DNA of 64,000 nucleotides, taken from the IMG/VR virus record IMGVR_UViG_3300033182_000595, positions 16,763-80,762 of that record; one strand, given 5' to 3'. The notes beneath the pieces were generated by a model. The model was not told the origin of the DNA, ran no database searches, and saw nothing but the letters and a program-made list of their open reading frames with translations. The DNA is from a virus. The first letter of the stretch is position 1; every line of letters starts with the position of its first letter. This document shows, piece by piece, positions 48,865-58,400 of this stretch. A program made the position numbers and the translations under genes.

Positions 48865-48904
48865 CCTCTCCTCTGCGAAACAGGGGAGAGGGTGGGGTTT
48901 TTTT
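48865..48904 (+). terminator. Rho-independent terminator after the capsid gene
   Basis: Stem CCTCTCCTCT/AGGGGAGAGG (one G-T wobble), seven-base loop, then GTGGGG and seven T. The next ATG is at 48907. Confidence 0.85.
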
Positions 48905-48906
48905 AT

Positions 48907-49269
48907 ATGAAATACATTTTATTCAAACGAGTACCCTACGACTACGGGGCTGAGTTTCAAAGATTTACTAACGGAGTTGTTAAGCGTGGCATTGGTGCGT
49001 ATGACGACAAGGATGCTAAAATCCTATTAAAACTTCACAAAGACCTGGTCGAAGAGATATCTGAAGAAAGATATGAGGAGCTAAAAAAAAAGCTGAATCT
49101 TCCGCCGACGAGTTTTCGAGTTTTCGCGACGCAACCCCAAGATCCCGCGCGCAATCCGGATGCAGTGTATGCAGACAAAGAAAGCAACCAATCAGTATCG
49201 TCTGACGCGGAAGATTTACTAGAAGTAGAAGAAGTTGTTGTAGAAGATCCATTGGAAGGAACTGAGTAA
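48907..49269 (+). CDS. Unknown protein, 120 aa
   Basis: MKYILFKRVPYDYGAEFQRF, then helix, then an acidic Glu-rich end. Starts three bases after the terminator T-run, so it is probably translated from a read-through transcript. No family recognised. Confidence 0.65.
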   Translation: MKYILFKRVPYDYGAEFQRFTNGVVKRGIGAYDDKDAKILLKLHKDLVEEISEERYEELKKKLNLPPTSFRVFATQPQDPARNPDAVYADKESNQSVSSDAEDLLEVEEVVVEDPLEGTE

Positions 49270-49430
49270 TGGACAAGAACTCCATGGTTGGCATGGCTGG
49301 CACTTTCGCCACCTTTACCTTGGATACTGTTCATCTTATCTCTGCTACAATTTGCGCCGTATTGACGGCTATACATCTTAGTGTTACACTATACCAAAAG
49401 CTGAAGGGTAAGAATGACAAATCTAAATAA
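49269..49430 (+). CDS. Small membrane protein, 53 aa
   Basis: TAATG overlap with the previous gene. MDKNSMVGMAGTFATFTLDT, then HLISATICAVLTAIHLSVTL as one or two membrane spans and a Lys-rich tail. Holin or virion accessory are possible. Confidence 0.6.
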   Translation: MDKNSMVGMAGTFATFTLDTVHLISATICAVLTAIHLSVTLYQKLKGKNDKSK

Positions 49431-50862
49431 CACAGGCACATTTGCAGTAACTACAAATGAGAATTACAATACTCTTCCGTCTGTTAAAGCAAAGTCATTC
49501 CGCGTATCAAACTTTAGTGGCAAAGTTGTTGGTGTCCGCAGAAGGCATAAGTCATTACTTGTAGATGATTTTAACGATGTAGATTTCACTGAGTGGACTG
49601 GTGATATAGGTTATGAGTCTAGTGAATTGGAGGGAACTGGTGCCGCTAAAGTAACAGGAACCGCATACAGGCCATTCACTAGGCAAATTGTTGCCGATGG
49701 AGCAGAAGTTGATTTCCAGATAAGAACACCCGGGTTATCACCTTACCAAATAAAGTTCTCTGTAATTGATAAACCCGAGAGACTAGGATTAACGCCAGCT
49801 GGTTCATTAACAGTCAGTGACAATAACACTCAAAGTAACACGAAATATATTGTTACAATTAGGCTAAATCCATCTACCAATACATACGAGGCATTCCTCA
49901 AACTAGATGATGAGGTCGTGTTATCTGAGTCTGGTGATGGTGTATTTTGGTCTAACAACTACCAATTCGATAGATTATTTGCTTTCGGAAATAGTTATAC
50001 CGACTCAGGTAATTATCCAGATGAATACTGGGAAGATAAGGAGAATGTATGGGTGCAGTATTTAGCAGAGTCCTTATCCTTACCACTTACTTCCTCTGGG
50101 GTAGGGGGAACAAATTATGCGTATGGTGGAGCAAAACTAACACAGACATATACTCAAGGAGCTGAACCTTTTCTTACTATTCCATCAATAGAATCGCAAA
50201 TACAGTCAGCGCCTCTATTTTCACCAACTGACCTGGTTGCATTTTTTGGTGGAGGAAATGATTACCTTGGTGACGGTGCGGACGCTAATTACATATCTAG
50301 CGGAATCCAATCAAACCTAGAATTACTTATAAGCAAGGGGGCAAAAAATATAGTTTTACTAAATATGGTAAATCTATTGACCATGCCTGCTGTAACTGAT
50401 GCAAGCGCACAACAGATAGCACAAGATGTAAATACTCAGATTAACGATGTTATCGTCCCTGGTCTTTTGGCTAATTCAGATGTATCAATTTATACAGTAG
50501 ATTTATATACAATAGTCGATAGCATAGTCGCAGACCCCACCAGTTATGGCATAGAGGGAAATCCGTTTTATGACGATGTTCACCTAGTTGAAGAAGTTCA
50601 TAAGGTTATATCCGATAATGCCTACAGCTTACTACCTAAGTCACCACTTATTGCCATAGAAGCAGGAACAAGTGTCGTAGTTGATCCAATTATATACAAG
50701 CAAAAGGTAGACTATTCGGTTGAGCATATTGGCCATGGAGGAACATTTGTTTACCCATGCAAGAATCTATCCGAGTATGAAATAGTAAACCTTGGTAGTG
50801 ATGCCATGAATTACTCTGATAATACCCAGACAATATCAGTAAGTGGATTCTATGTCGGATGA
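49414..50862 (+). CDS. Tail protein with SGNH/GDSL esterase domain
   Basis: 482 aa. The first about 180 residues look like a beta-rich virion-binding part. The SGNH domain follows: FAFGNSYTDSGN (catalytic Ser at about 192), GVGGTNYAYGGA (block II), FFGGGNDY (block III Asn), and DDVHLVEEVH (Asp and His). Block I reads GNS in place of GDS. The C-terminal 80 residues are again beta-rich. It probably deacetylates host surface polysaccharide during adsorption. Confidence 0.85.
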   Translation: MTNLNNTGTFAVTTNENYNTLPSVKAKSFRVSNFSGKVVGVRRRHKSLLVDDFNDVDFTEWTGDIGYESSELEGTGAAKVTGTAYRPFTRQIVADGAEVDFQIRTPGLSPYQIKFSVIDKPERLGLTPAGSLTVSDNNTQSNTKYIVTIRLNPSTNTYEAFLKLDDEVVLSESGDGVFWSNNYQFDRLFAFGNSYTDSGNYPDEYWEDKENVWVQYLAESLSLPLTSSGVGGTNYAYGGAKLTQTYTQGAEPFLTIPSIESQIQSAPLFSPTDLVAFFGGGNDYLGDGADANYISSGIQSNLELLISKGAKNIVLLNMVNLLTMPAVTDASAQQIAQDVNTQINDVIVPGLLANSDVSIYTVDLYTIVDSIVADPTSYGIEGNPFYDDVHLVEEVHKVISDNAYSLLPKSPLIAIEAGTSVVVDPIIYKQKVDYSVEHIGHGGTFVYPCKNLSEYEIVNLGSDAMNYSDNTQTISVSGFYVG

Positions 50863-51607
50863 ACTCACAGCAGGGTATCAACCAGCCCATCAATTTATTA
50901 GTTTTGTAGAAGGTTCAGCGTCTACACCACCTGATGAATCATCTTATCCGCTCCAAGTACTAGGTGCTGATCATAATCTTAATTACCTAGATGGGGGTGA
51001 TCCGGGCGAGGGTTTTTCGCCATGGGTTACTGATATCTTAGTTTACCCTTCTAGCGAGTACTGGGAAGGCTTGCTCGATGGAGACAAGGTAAGACCGTAC
51101 TTTGATCTAAGTATATCTCAGTACAACACACTCAGGATACCTTCTGCTGTACATGACTATAATCTATATGTTGATGATGCTATTATATACGGCAACCTTC
51201 GGGTTGATGGTCAGACTGAACTAACGGGAGAGATACAATTCTCCGGAAGTGTCACTGCTTCGGAGGTCGTAAGTAATGATGGATCGTTTAGTATAAAACC
51301 TGAAGGTATTCGGGGTGTCGCGCGAACAAAAGCACCCATATTAACAGTTGATTCAGACTTTGAGTTTGATCCAGTAAATACAGGAACCATATACCACTCG
51401 GAGCCAGTTGGTGGATATCTTACGATCTCCTTGCCGACCACTGCGGAAGATGGTGTGACTTTTACTGTAGTAAATACACTTGAGGGTAAAACCACACTCA
51501 TACCAGACTTAGTTCGGGCTCGTGGAAATATACTATCCGAGCAATATTCTAGTGCCACCATATATCGCGCTGGGGAAGCATGGTATGGATTTGGAGATTT
51601 CGCATGA
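50852..51607 (+). CDS. Tail fibre/structural protein, 251 aa
   Basis: ATG 50852 lies inside the end of the esterase gene. Aromatic and Gly-rich N-terminal half, then a typical fibre middle (VDDAIIYGNLRVDGQTELTG) and a beta domain. No enzyme motif. Confidence 0.72.
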   Translation: MSDELTAGYQPAHQFISFVEGSASTPPDESSYPLQVLGADHNLNYLDGGDPGEGFSPWVTDILVYPSSEYWEGLLDGDKVRPYFDLSISQYNTLRIPSAVHDYNLYVDDAIIYGNLRVDGQTELTGEIQFSGSVTASEVVSNDGSFSIKPEGIRGVARTKAPILTVDSDFEFDPVNTGTIYHSEPVGGYLTISLPTTAEDGVTFTVVNTLEGKTTLIPDLVRARGNILSEQYSSATIYRAGEAWYGFGDFA

Positions 51608-52356
51608 TATATCCAGTAAAAAGCGAGGTTGAGAGGAAGCTTCCATGTGATGCTATGCATGCAATATTTGCATACTCATTAAGAAGGAAGCTAAGAAGGC
51701 AGTATAAGGGGCAGTACTTTAGGTTCGTAAACGATGGTGTATTTTACGACTACCCAAACTCTGACTTAATTGATGGGTCTAAACTTTGGTATATTTATGA
51801 CCAGAAGGTAAAGCATGATGTAGCTCAAATGAATGCCACCCAGGACGACCCCGATAAGAGACCAACATTATACAACTCTGAAGATGGGCCTTATGCCCAG
51901 TTTGAGTTGGGGCAGTATTTAGACATTGAGGGTATTGGATCATACATGAATGAGGACTTCACGATTACAGCTATAGGTAGTGGTGATGCCCCTAGACCAA
52001 TGATTGGGATATGGGGAAGTAATGTATTAACGGTTGAGCCAGGACCAGTGAGCAGATTCCGATTTAATGACAATCATGGATCAATTAGTCAGTCGGCTAA
52101 TAATAAGATAAACCAGTATTTCTCGGGACTCGATGAGTCACAAAACGGGAACAGGGTATTATCAATGAATAGTGACGCAGGAGGATCAGGGCAAATAGTC
52201 AAGGGTGATATTGGGACTGACTTTCTACATGCTTCTATAGGCAGGCAAGGGGATCGTCTATTTAAGGGAACATTTATTGAGGCAACATTGCACAACGGAG
52301 AATTAACAAAACTTGGATCTCAAAAACTTTGGGAGGAAGCCAAATCAGTATATTAA
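51604..52356 (+). CDS. Tail protein, LamG-like
   Basis: ATG overlaps the previous stop as ATGA. 250 aa. FTITAIGSGDAPRPMIGIWG, RFRFNDNHGSI, and LHASIGRQGDRLFKGTFIEA fit the strands of a concanavalin/LamG-type jelly roll that binds sugar. Call rests on pattern only. Confidence 0.55.
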   Translation: MIYPVKSEVERKLPCDAMHAIFAYSLRRKLRRQYKGQYFRFVNDGVFYDYPNSDLIDGSKLWYIYDQKVKHDVAQMNATQDDPDKRPTLYNSEDGPYAQFELGQYLDIEGIGSYMNEDFTITAIGSGDAPRPMIGIWGSNVLTVEPGPVSRFRFNDNHGSISQSANNKINQYFSGLDESQNGNRVLSMNSDAGGSGQIVKGDIGTDFLHASIGRQGDRLFKGTFIEATLHNGELTKLGSQKLWEEAKSVY

Positions 52357-52357
52357 A

Positions 52358-54169
52358 ATGAGCACTACTACTCAGAAGCTAAATAGTAATTATCCTGAAT
52401 TTTCAGCAAATGATCTAACATCAACGCAAAAGGTTATCACCTTGCGTTCATCACCATATCAGTACGAGGATCCACTGAGCTGGGCTGAACTGGATAACAA
52501 CTTTGAGTTACTCAGGTACTCTATAAACAGCTTGGTGGATGATGTTCAAACAACATTTTCCGAGTTGAATTACGATGACGCGATAGCAAACCTTGATACT
52601 AAAATAACCGTTATTGAAAACCAGGTACTTGACTCAAGGGTTTCAGCTTTAGAAAACATTGATGCCGAGAGCCGACTAAATAGCATAGAGGGCGTAGACT
52701 TAGGTAATAAAATACCAGAGATAGAGCAGTCTATAATAGATGGCGATAATCTTGTAAGGGGAGAGTTTCAGGAGGCTGACCATTTAATAAGAACCAGAGT
52801 AGAAACGCTTGAGGGTTTTGATATAAATAATTACTCCGTAAGAATTGGAGAGTTAGAAAATTACACTACCAATATTCATCCTGCTGAGCATACAGTAATA
52901 AATGAAAATATTTCCTCACTTCAGACTAGCATTGATACCCTTGAGCAACAAATAGCAAACATAGACCTTAGTGCTGATGTAGAAATAGGTGCGTATCTTC
53001 ATAATCCAGTTGTTGTTACCTATGATGAGCTAATAACAAATCTACAGGAACCCTCATCGGTTATAATATCTGAAGACGCGGATTTTAATTTTGCATCTAA
53101 TGCAGAAGCGATAATACCAAATGTAAGTGAAGACAGGATAATATTTGATTACTCAAGAAATGCTCTGCGTGTTTATGACTTTAATCCATCTGTGCCAAGC
53201 GTAAGCTCAGATGACCGACATACTCTTCAATTACAAAGGCATACAGACAGAGGAACTTTCGGAGCAGCTAACACACCTGTTGGTGTATCGGGTCAAGTGA
53301 ACTGTGCTTTAAATGCAAAATCTATAGTTGGACCGAATGTACTTAGCAATGAGTGGGCTATTCTAGGAGTAGTTGAGAATTTCCCTGATAAAAATAATAC
53401 ATTTGCCCACGCAGAGTCAGAGCATGTAGGTGGATATTTCCAGGGAAAGAGACATGGCTCTGGGGGTAAGACATGGGGGGCTACTATTGAAGCGTGGGAT
53501 TTAGCGGATACATATGACGATGTTCAACATGGTTCATGCGTAACTGTTGAATTAGATATGACCGCAAACTTTGATGCGGGTGCCAATCGTGTTATTGTTG
53601 ATGGTGTATTAAGAAAAACAAACGAAGAGCTGGATAGACCTGGAATTATAGCCGGGATGAGGCTACGGGATAACCACGAGAATGGAAGTGGTGGTTTTTT
53701 CTACAATGGTTATGAGTTTAAGGGGGCAGTAAAATACAGTGCTTTTAGTGCGGAGATAGTAGGGGATAACTCAGATGATGGATCAACCCCTTGGGGAAAT
53801 GCGGCTTTTCGCGCACTTGGCACAACATACGCACATTTTCAATCGCAGGGCACACCCACATTCTCATTCAGGGATGTATCAAATGCGGCAGTTGGTATTG
53901 GTCTTGATGAAGCAACTTACAGTAATTGTGCCATTAGGCTTGGTACAAATCAGCGCGTAGTGCTAGATGGAAGCGGGATCGTTTCATTTTCATACAATGG
54001 TGCATCAATTAAATTTAATGGGGCTCCAGTCGAAACAACATATATGAAACCAAGTGGTGATTCCAGTAACCCACTAGAGGTCTATGTTAATAATGGGTGG
54101 AAGAAAGTTGAGGTCGGTCCTGCAGATAGTGGCGGGGCAGGTTATAGGTCATTAAGGGTACTCAACTGA
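52358..54169 (+). CDS. Tail fibre protein with coiled coil, 603 aa
   Basis: ATG 52358 is one base after the previous stop. N-terminal helices and coiled coil (SALENIDAESRLNSIEGVDL; ISSLQTSIDTLEQQIANIDL), then a beta-rich shaft and head, with a NGWKKVEVGPADSGGAGYRS end. Trimeric fibre likely. Confidence 0.75.
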   Translation: MSTTTQKLNSNYPEFSANDLTSTQKVITLRSSPYQYEDPLSWAELDNNFELLRYSINSLVDDVQTTFSELNYDDAIANLDTKITVIENQVLDSRVSALENIDAESRLNSIEGVDLGNKIPEIEQSIIDGDNLVRGEFQEADHLIRTRVETLEGFDINNYSVRIGELENYTTNIHPAEHTVINENISSLQTSIDTLEQQIANIDLSADVEIGAYLHNPVVVTYDELITNLQEPSSVIISEDADFNFASNAEAIIPNVSEDRIIFDYSRNALRVYDFNPSVPSVSSDDRHTLQLQRHTDRGTFGAANTPVGVSGQVNCALNAKSIVGPNVLSNEWAILGVVENFPDKNNTFAHAESEHVGGYFQGKRHGSGGKTWGATIEAWDLADTYDDVQHGSCVTVELDMTANFDAGANRVIVDGVLRKTNEELDRPGIIAGMRLRDNHENGSGGFFYNGYEFKGAVKYSAFSAEIVGDNSDDGSTPWGNAAFRALGTTYAHFQSQGTPTFSFRDVSNAAVGIGLDEATYSNCAIRLGTNQRVVLDGSGIVSFSYNGASIKFNGAPVETTYMKPSGDSSNPLEVYVNNGWKKVEVGPADSGGAGYRSLRVLN

Positions 54170-54633
54170 TGTTTGAGTTAGTAACAATGTTTTTCACTGC
54201 GGGCGGTAGTGCGGCACTAGGATCTGTACTGAAAGGTGTATTTGGTGCAATTAGTGATTCCCGTCAGCAAAAGTTTGAATTAGAATTAGCTAGGGAAGCG
54301 AGGGGAAATGAATTTGCACTTAAATTTCAAGAACAACTTAATAGCGGTGAGGGTGGTATGTTTACTAGGGTTACTAGGAGGTTGCTCTCGCTCATATTAT
54401 GCGGAACCCTCTCAGCGGTCGTCATCCTTTGCACCCTCTTCCCAAGTGCAGAAATCATCACCCTTACAAACCCAACAGGAGAAGGAGCAACCGAAATCCT
54501 TTTCGGACTCATCACATTTCCTGCTAAGCAGTCCCCCATTATGGTCACTACAGGATCGCTAGCGAGTTACTTCGTAATTGTTTTGGCCCCCATGGTTTTG
54601 GGATTTTATTTCACCCCCGGAGGTAGAAGATGA
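54169..54633 (+). CDS. Holin-like multi-pass membrane protein, 154 aa
   Basis: An N-terminal hydrophobic segment (ELVTMFFTAGGSAALGSVLK), a cytoplasmic charged helix, then LLSLILCGTLSAVVILCTLF and SLASYFVIVLAPMVLGFYF. Holin by topology and position only; no endolysin was recognised nearby. Confidence 0.6.
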   Translation: MFELVTMFFTAGGSAALGSVLKGVFGAISDSRQQKFELELAREARGNEFALKFQEQLNSGEGGMFTRVTRRLLSLILCGTLSAVVILCTLFPSAEIITLTNPTGEGATEILFGLITFPAKQSPIMVTTGSLASYFVIVLAPMVLGFYFTPGGRR

Positions 54634-55400
54634 ATTGGCAAGAGTTCAACGATCAAGTACGAGTATTTCTTATTGTAGACAGTGAGCGTAAGGGCAGAGG
54701 TGTTCAAGAGAACATTGACTCCCTTATTGTGGCTTCCGTGGTAGACCTACAAAGATATGTTCCCGCAATCAGACTTAATCAATATAAGTTTTACTCAGAC
54801 AGCACATTGGTTGAGCCTAATCCCGAGGATTTACATGATGTGAACTCTGAGGATATAGACGTACACAAGGGCGACTTCGCAATGTCAAACATTCGCGTGA
54901 AACAAGTTGTGGTCAGGCGGGTACCTACGGATGAGAATAAGCAAACCATATCGCATTACTACTATCCCAATTCGATCCCATGGGAATCAAGATTCACTCT
55001 TATAGATGGAGGGGTAACAGAGAGAACGGCAAATATACCTGGTCGTATTACATTCGGAGAGAACAAGTTTTGGACAGGTCCTGAGTTAAGAGAGGATGAG
55101 GCATTATATATCTACTTCGAAGGGGAGTACCGCCCTACACCAATTTACCGAGCAACAGAGGACGAGAAGAATGCACCTGTTATATTTGATGAGATGGAAG
55201 CCAAAGCGGTAGCGGGATATGTCAAGGCACACTTAGCTAGGGATGTTGATAACGATCTACAGCAATACCAGGCATACATGCAAATGTATCAGAAGGAGCG
55301 GGCTCAGATTTTTATCAACAGGAAGGAATACCAAACATCTTCAATCGAGCAGATTGCGAATAGCACAGGTATCGGGGGAGGAGCATTTGTAATAGGATGA
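54630..55400 (+). CDS. Head-tail adaptor/tail tubular protein A-like
   Basis: 256 aa, ATGA overlap. Starts with helices (IDSLIVASVVDLQRYVPAIR), followed by beta segments and a C-terminal helical part (YVKAHLARDVDNDLQQYQAY). The layout resembles the T7 gp11-type adaptor. The nozzle-like protein at 59698 would be its partner. Confidence 0.55.
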   Translation: MNWQEFNDQVRVFLIVDSERKGRGVQENIDSLIVASVVDLQRYVPAIRLNQYKFYSDSTLVEPNPEDLHDVNSEDIDVHKGDFAMSNIRVKQVVVRRVPTDENKQTISHYYYPNSIPWESRFTLIDGGVTERTANIPGRITFGENKFWTGPELREDEALYIYFEGEYRPTPIYRATEDEKNAPVIFDEMEAKAVAGYVKAHLARDVDNDLQQYQAYMQMYQKERAQIFINRKEYQTSSIEQIANSTGIGGGAFVIG

Positions 55401-58400
55401 CCGTACAATCAAGAGCTACCCTTAAGTCTTACTTCATAACTGGTGCTTCACCAAGTGAGGCTGAGTTCGCTGACCTTATAGACTCAACACTCTTAGTTGG
55501 GGATATCGAGGTAGGACTTGCGTCAACATCATCAGTAAATCCACTTTCAGCATCTGCAGGGAAAACACTGAATGATAAAATATCAGATATAACTGCAAGG
55601 GTAGTAGTACTGGAGGACACCGAGAATACATTTGCATCTAATTACTACAATAAATCCGAGGTAGATAGTCTAATTACTGCGGTTGACCAGGTCATATACA
55701 ACCTTACTTACCAATCACAGATAAATGACCTTCAAGATCAGATTGATAATATCGACACAACAGGTTCACCTAGTTCGATATCCATTAGTAATGTAACAGG
55801 TCTCCAAGATGCACTGGATGCAAAAGCAACGATCGCTGAGCTAAATAGTACACGCGATGCACTTCAGGCTAGTATAGATTCAATAAATACGGATGGTGTT
55901 GATCTATCTGGAATAGAACAATCCATAGCGAATCTAAACTCAGAGATAGAGGCACTAGAGACTAGCTTGGCATCTAAAGCAGATAGTAGTCATACCCACT
56001 CTCAGTATTACACAAAGACCGAGGTTGATACATTGGTTGGTGATATTTCAGTAGAGGATCATACACATACTGCATCTGACATCACTGACCTCAATCAAGA
56101 GATTGAGCAAAAAACAAACCTGCTTGTTTCTGACCACTCCGAATCAACTAATAATCCGCACAATGTAACTAAGGCACAAGTAGGATTAGGTAAGGTAGAG
56201 AATTTAACTCCGCCCGAAATTGTTGCCGCGGCTGGCATTGCCACAGATGAATCACTTGCTGATTTAGAGCAACAACTTTTAGATCATACAAATCAACCCA
56301 ATCCGCATGGTACAAGTAAATCTGACATCGGACTGGGTAATGTACCAAATGTAGATGTTCAGCAATTACTAGACTTACACCTACAGGAAGAGAATCCACA
56401 CAATGTTGACCTTAATTTCTTCGATGTTTATTCGACTGCAGAAGCGGATTCCCGCATGCAGTTCTATATAGACTCAGTAAGATATGCTTTCACTCCTGCA
56501 TATTCAGGAGACTCAGCGGGTGCATTAGGGGATATCGCATGGGATGAGGACTTCTTGTATTTCAAGCAACAACCCACCAAGTGGGTAAAAGTACCCTTCT
56601 CCTCCATTGAGGAATTTAATTTAGATAATGTAACAAAGATTTCTGCGGCAGATATACAGGTAACAGGAACGGATGGTAGTACATTACTTAGTGTAAGCGA
56701 TGCTGGAGTTGAGATTGGAGCAGGCTCCATTGGTAGCTTAACAATATCTGACTACACCAGGGGTTTTCCTGGCGAGGAAGGCGAGACCACACTACTGGAA
56801 TCTGAAAATCAGATTCAGATATCCTCAGACAGGGTTTTAATAAGGAATGTAAAAATCAATCACGGCACGATCGCAGAATTGGATTTAGTGCAATCACAAC
56901 AGGGATCTTATAACTTCCTGAGCGCAGTTAAAGCAGATTTACCCCGGGCTTACATTCTTGATACAACAACTCCCTCAATAAAGATATCTGACTTAACTTA
57001 TGAGTTTGACCCAGTTGAAGGGGTACGAATGGTGCCCGTGGAGTCCAATCCGGCAGAGTTTACATATTCCTATGATCTAGCTAGGTGGACATCTACGGTA
57101 GATTCTGACCTAAATAAGTTTGCATACCTAGCTGACCTCCCAGACCTATCTCCATACGCACTTAAGTCGGAGTTGCCTAGTAATATTGGCCAAGGTGGAG
57201 ACGAGGGATCGAATACTACAGATGTTGTATTGTCCGGATCAACAGGTGGACTAGATAACTACGCGTTTACATCTGGTGCTGGTATATACGCTGACGACCC
57301 TGACACTCCAGGCGATCAAGAGTATTGGACGTATACAGACGATGTATTATCCACGGGATTAGTTATTGATTACGGTTACGGAGTAAATAATCCGAGCTTA
57401 AAATACAACCCCGCAACAGAAGCATGGGAGGCATTCGATGGGGTAACTACATTTGGTATAATTTCTCCATACACCAAAGATGAGATTGATTCAATAATCG
57501 CAGGGAAAGCTGACTTAAGTCACACCCATAGCCAATACGCCCTAACTACTGATTTATTAACTTTCGTTCCCTATACTCAGCTTGAGGTAAATGCCCTGCT
57601 GGATGGTAAGGCGGACGCAGTACATACGCACGCTCAATATGCCTTAATTGAGAACTTACCCAACTTTAATACCTTCTCACTCAAGACAGACTTAAACGAT
57701 TATGCCACACTTGAGGACTTAGCGGCTATTGAAACTAGCGTAACCAATGTAACTAATATCACAGAAGAAGTTGTATTTGATAACTTCATTACGCTAGATG
57801 CTTCTGCTGGTGGAATCAGAGAGGGTTACGCATTTACCGAGGGTGCGGGCATTTACGCTGATGACCCAGACACTCCAGGAGATCAAGAGTATTGGGCACT
57901 TTCCGCACTTGGGTATTTTGATGCTGGCATAGATGTAGATATCGGGCAAGGTGTCAACAATCCATCTATTAAGTGGAGTATAACAGATGAAGAGTGGGTG
58001 GTATCTGACGGAGTATCTGCATTTAAGATGCAAGGTTACTCCAAGGAGGAGGTAGATGAATTAATTGAAAACTTCGAAGTAGTTGGCCACACGCACAGTC
58101 AGTATGCCCTCAAGACCGAGCTACTTGGATACTTCCCCTACACAACGTCAGAAGTGGATGCGCTGATAAGTAATGTAGAGTCATCCAAGGCAGATGTCAT
58201 CCACTACCATAATGATTTATACGCACCACTAAATCACACTCACTCCCAGTATGCACTTACTTCTGATCTTCCTGATCTGAGTAATTACGCAACGCTTAGC
58301 GATCTTGCTTCTATAGACACAGGAACAGCAGACACGGGCGGTCTTTTTGGGGGAACTATAACGATAGATAGTTCTAGCTCTGAGGGCTATGCGGAGACAA

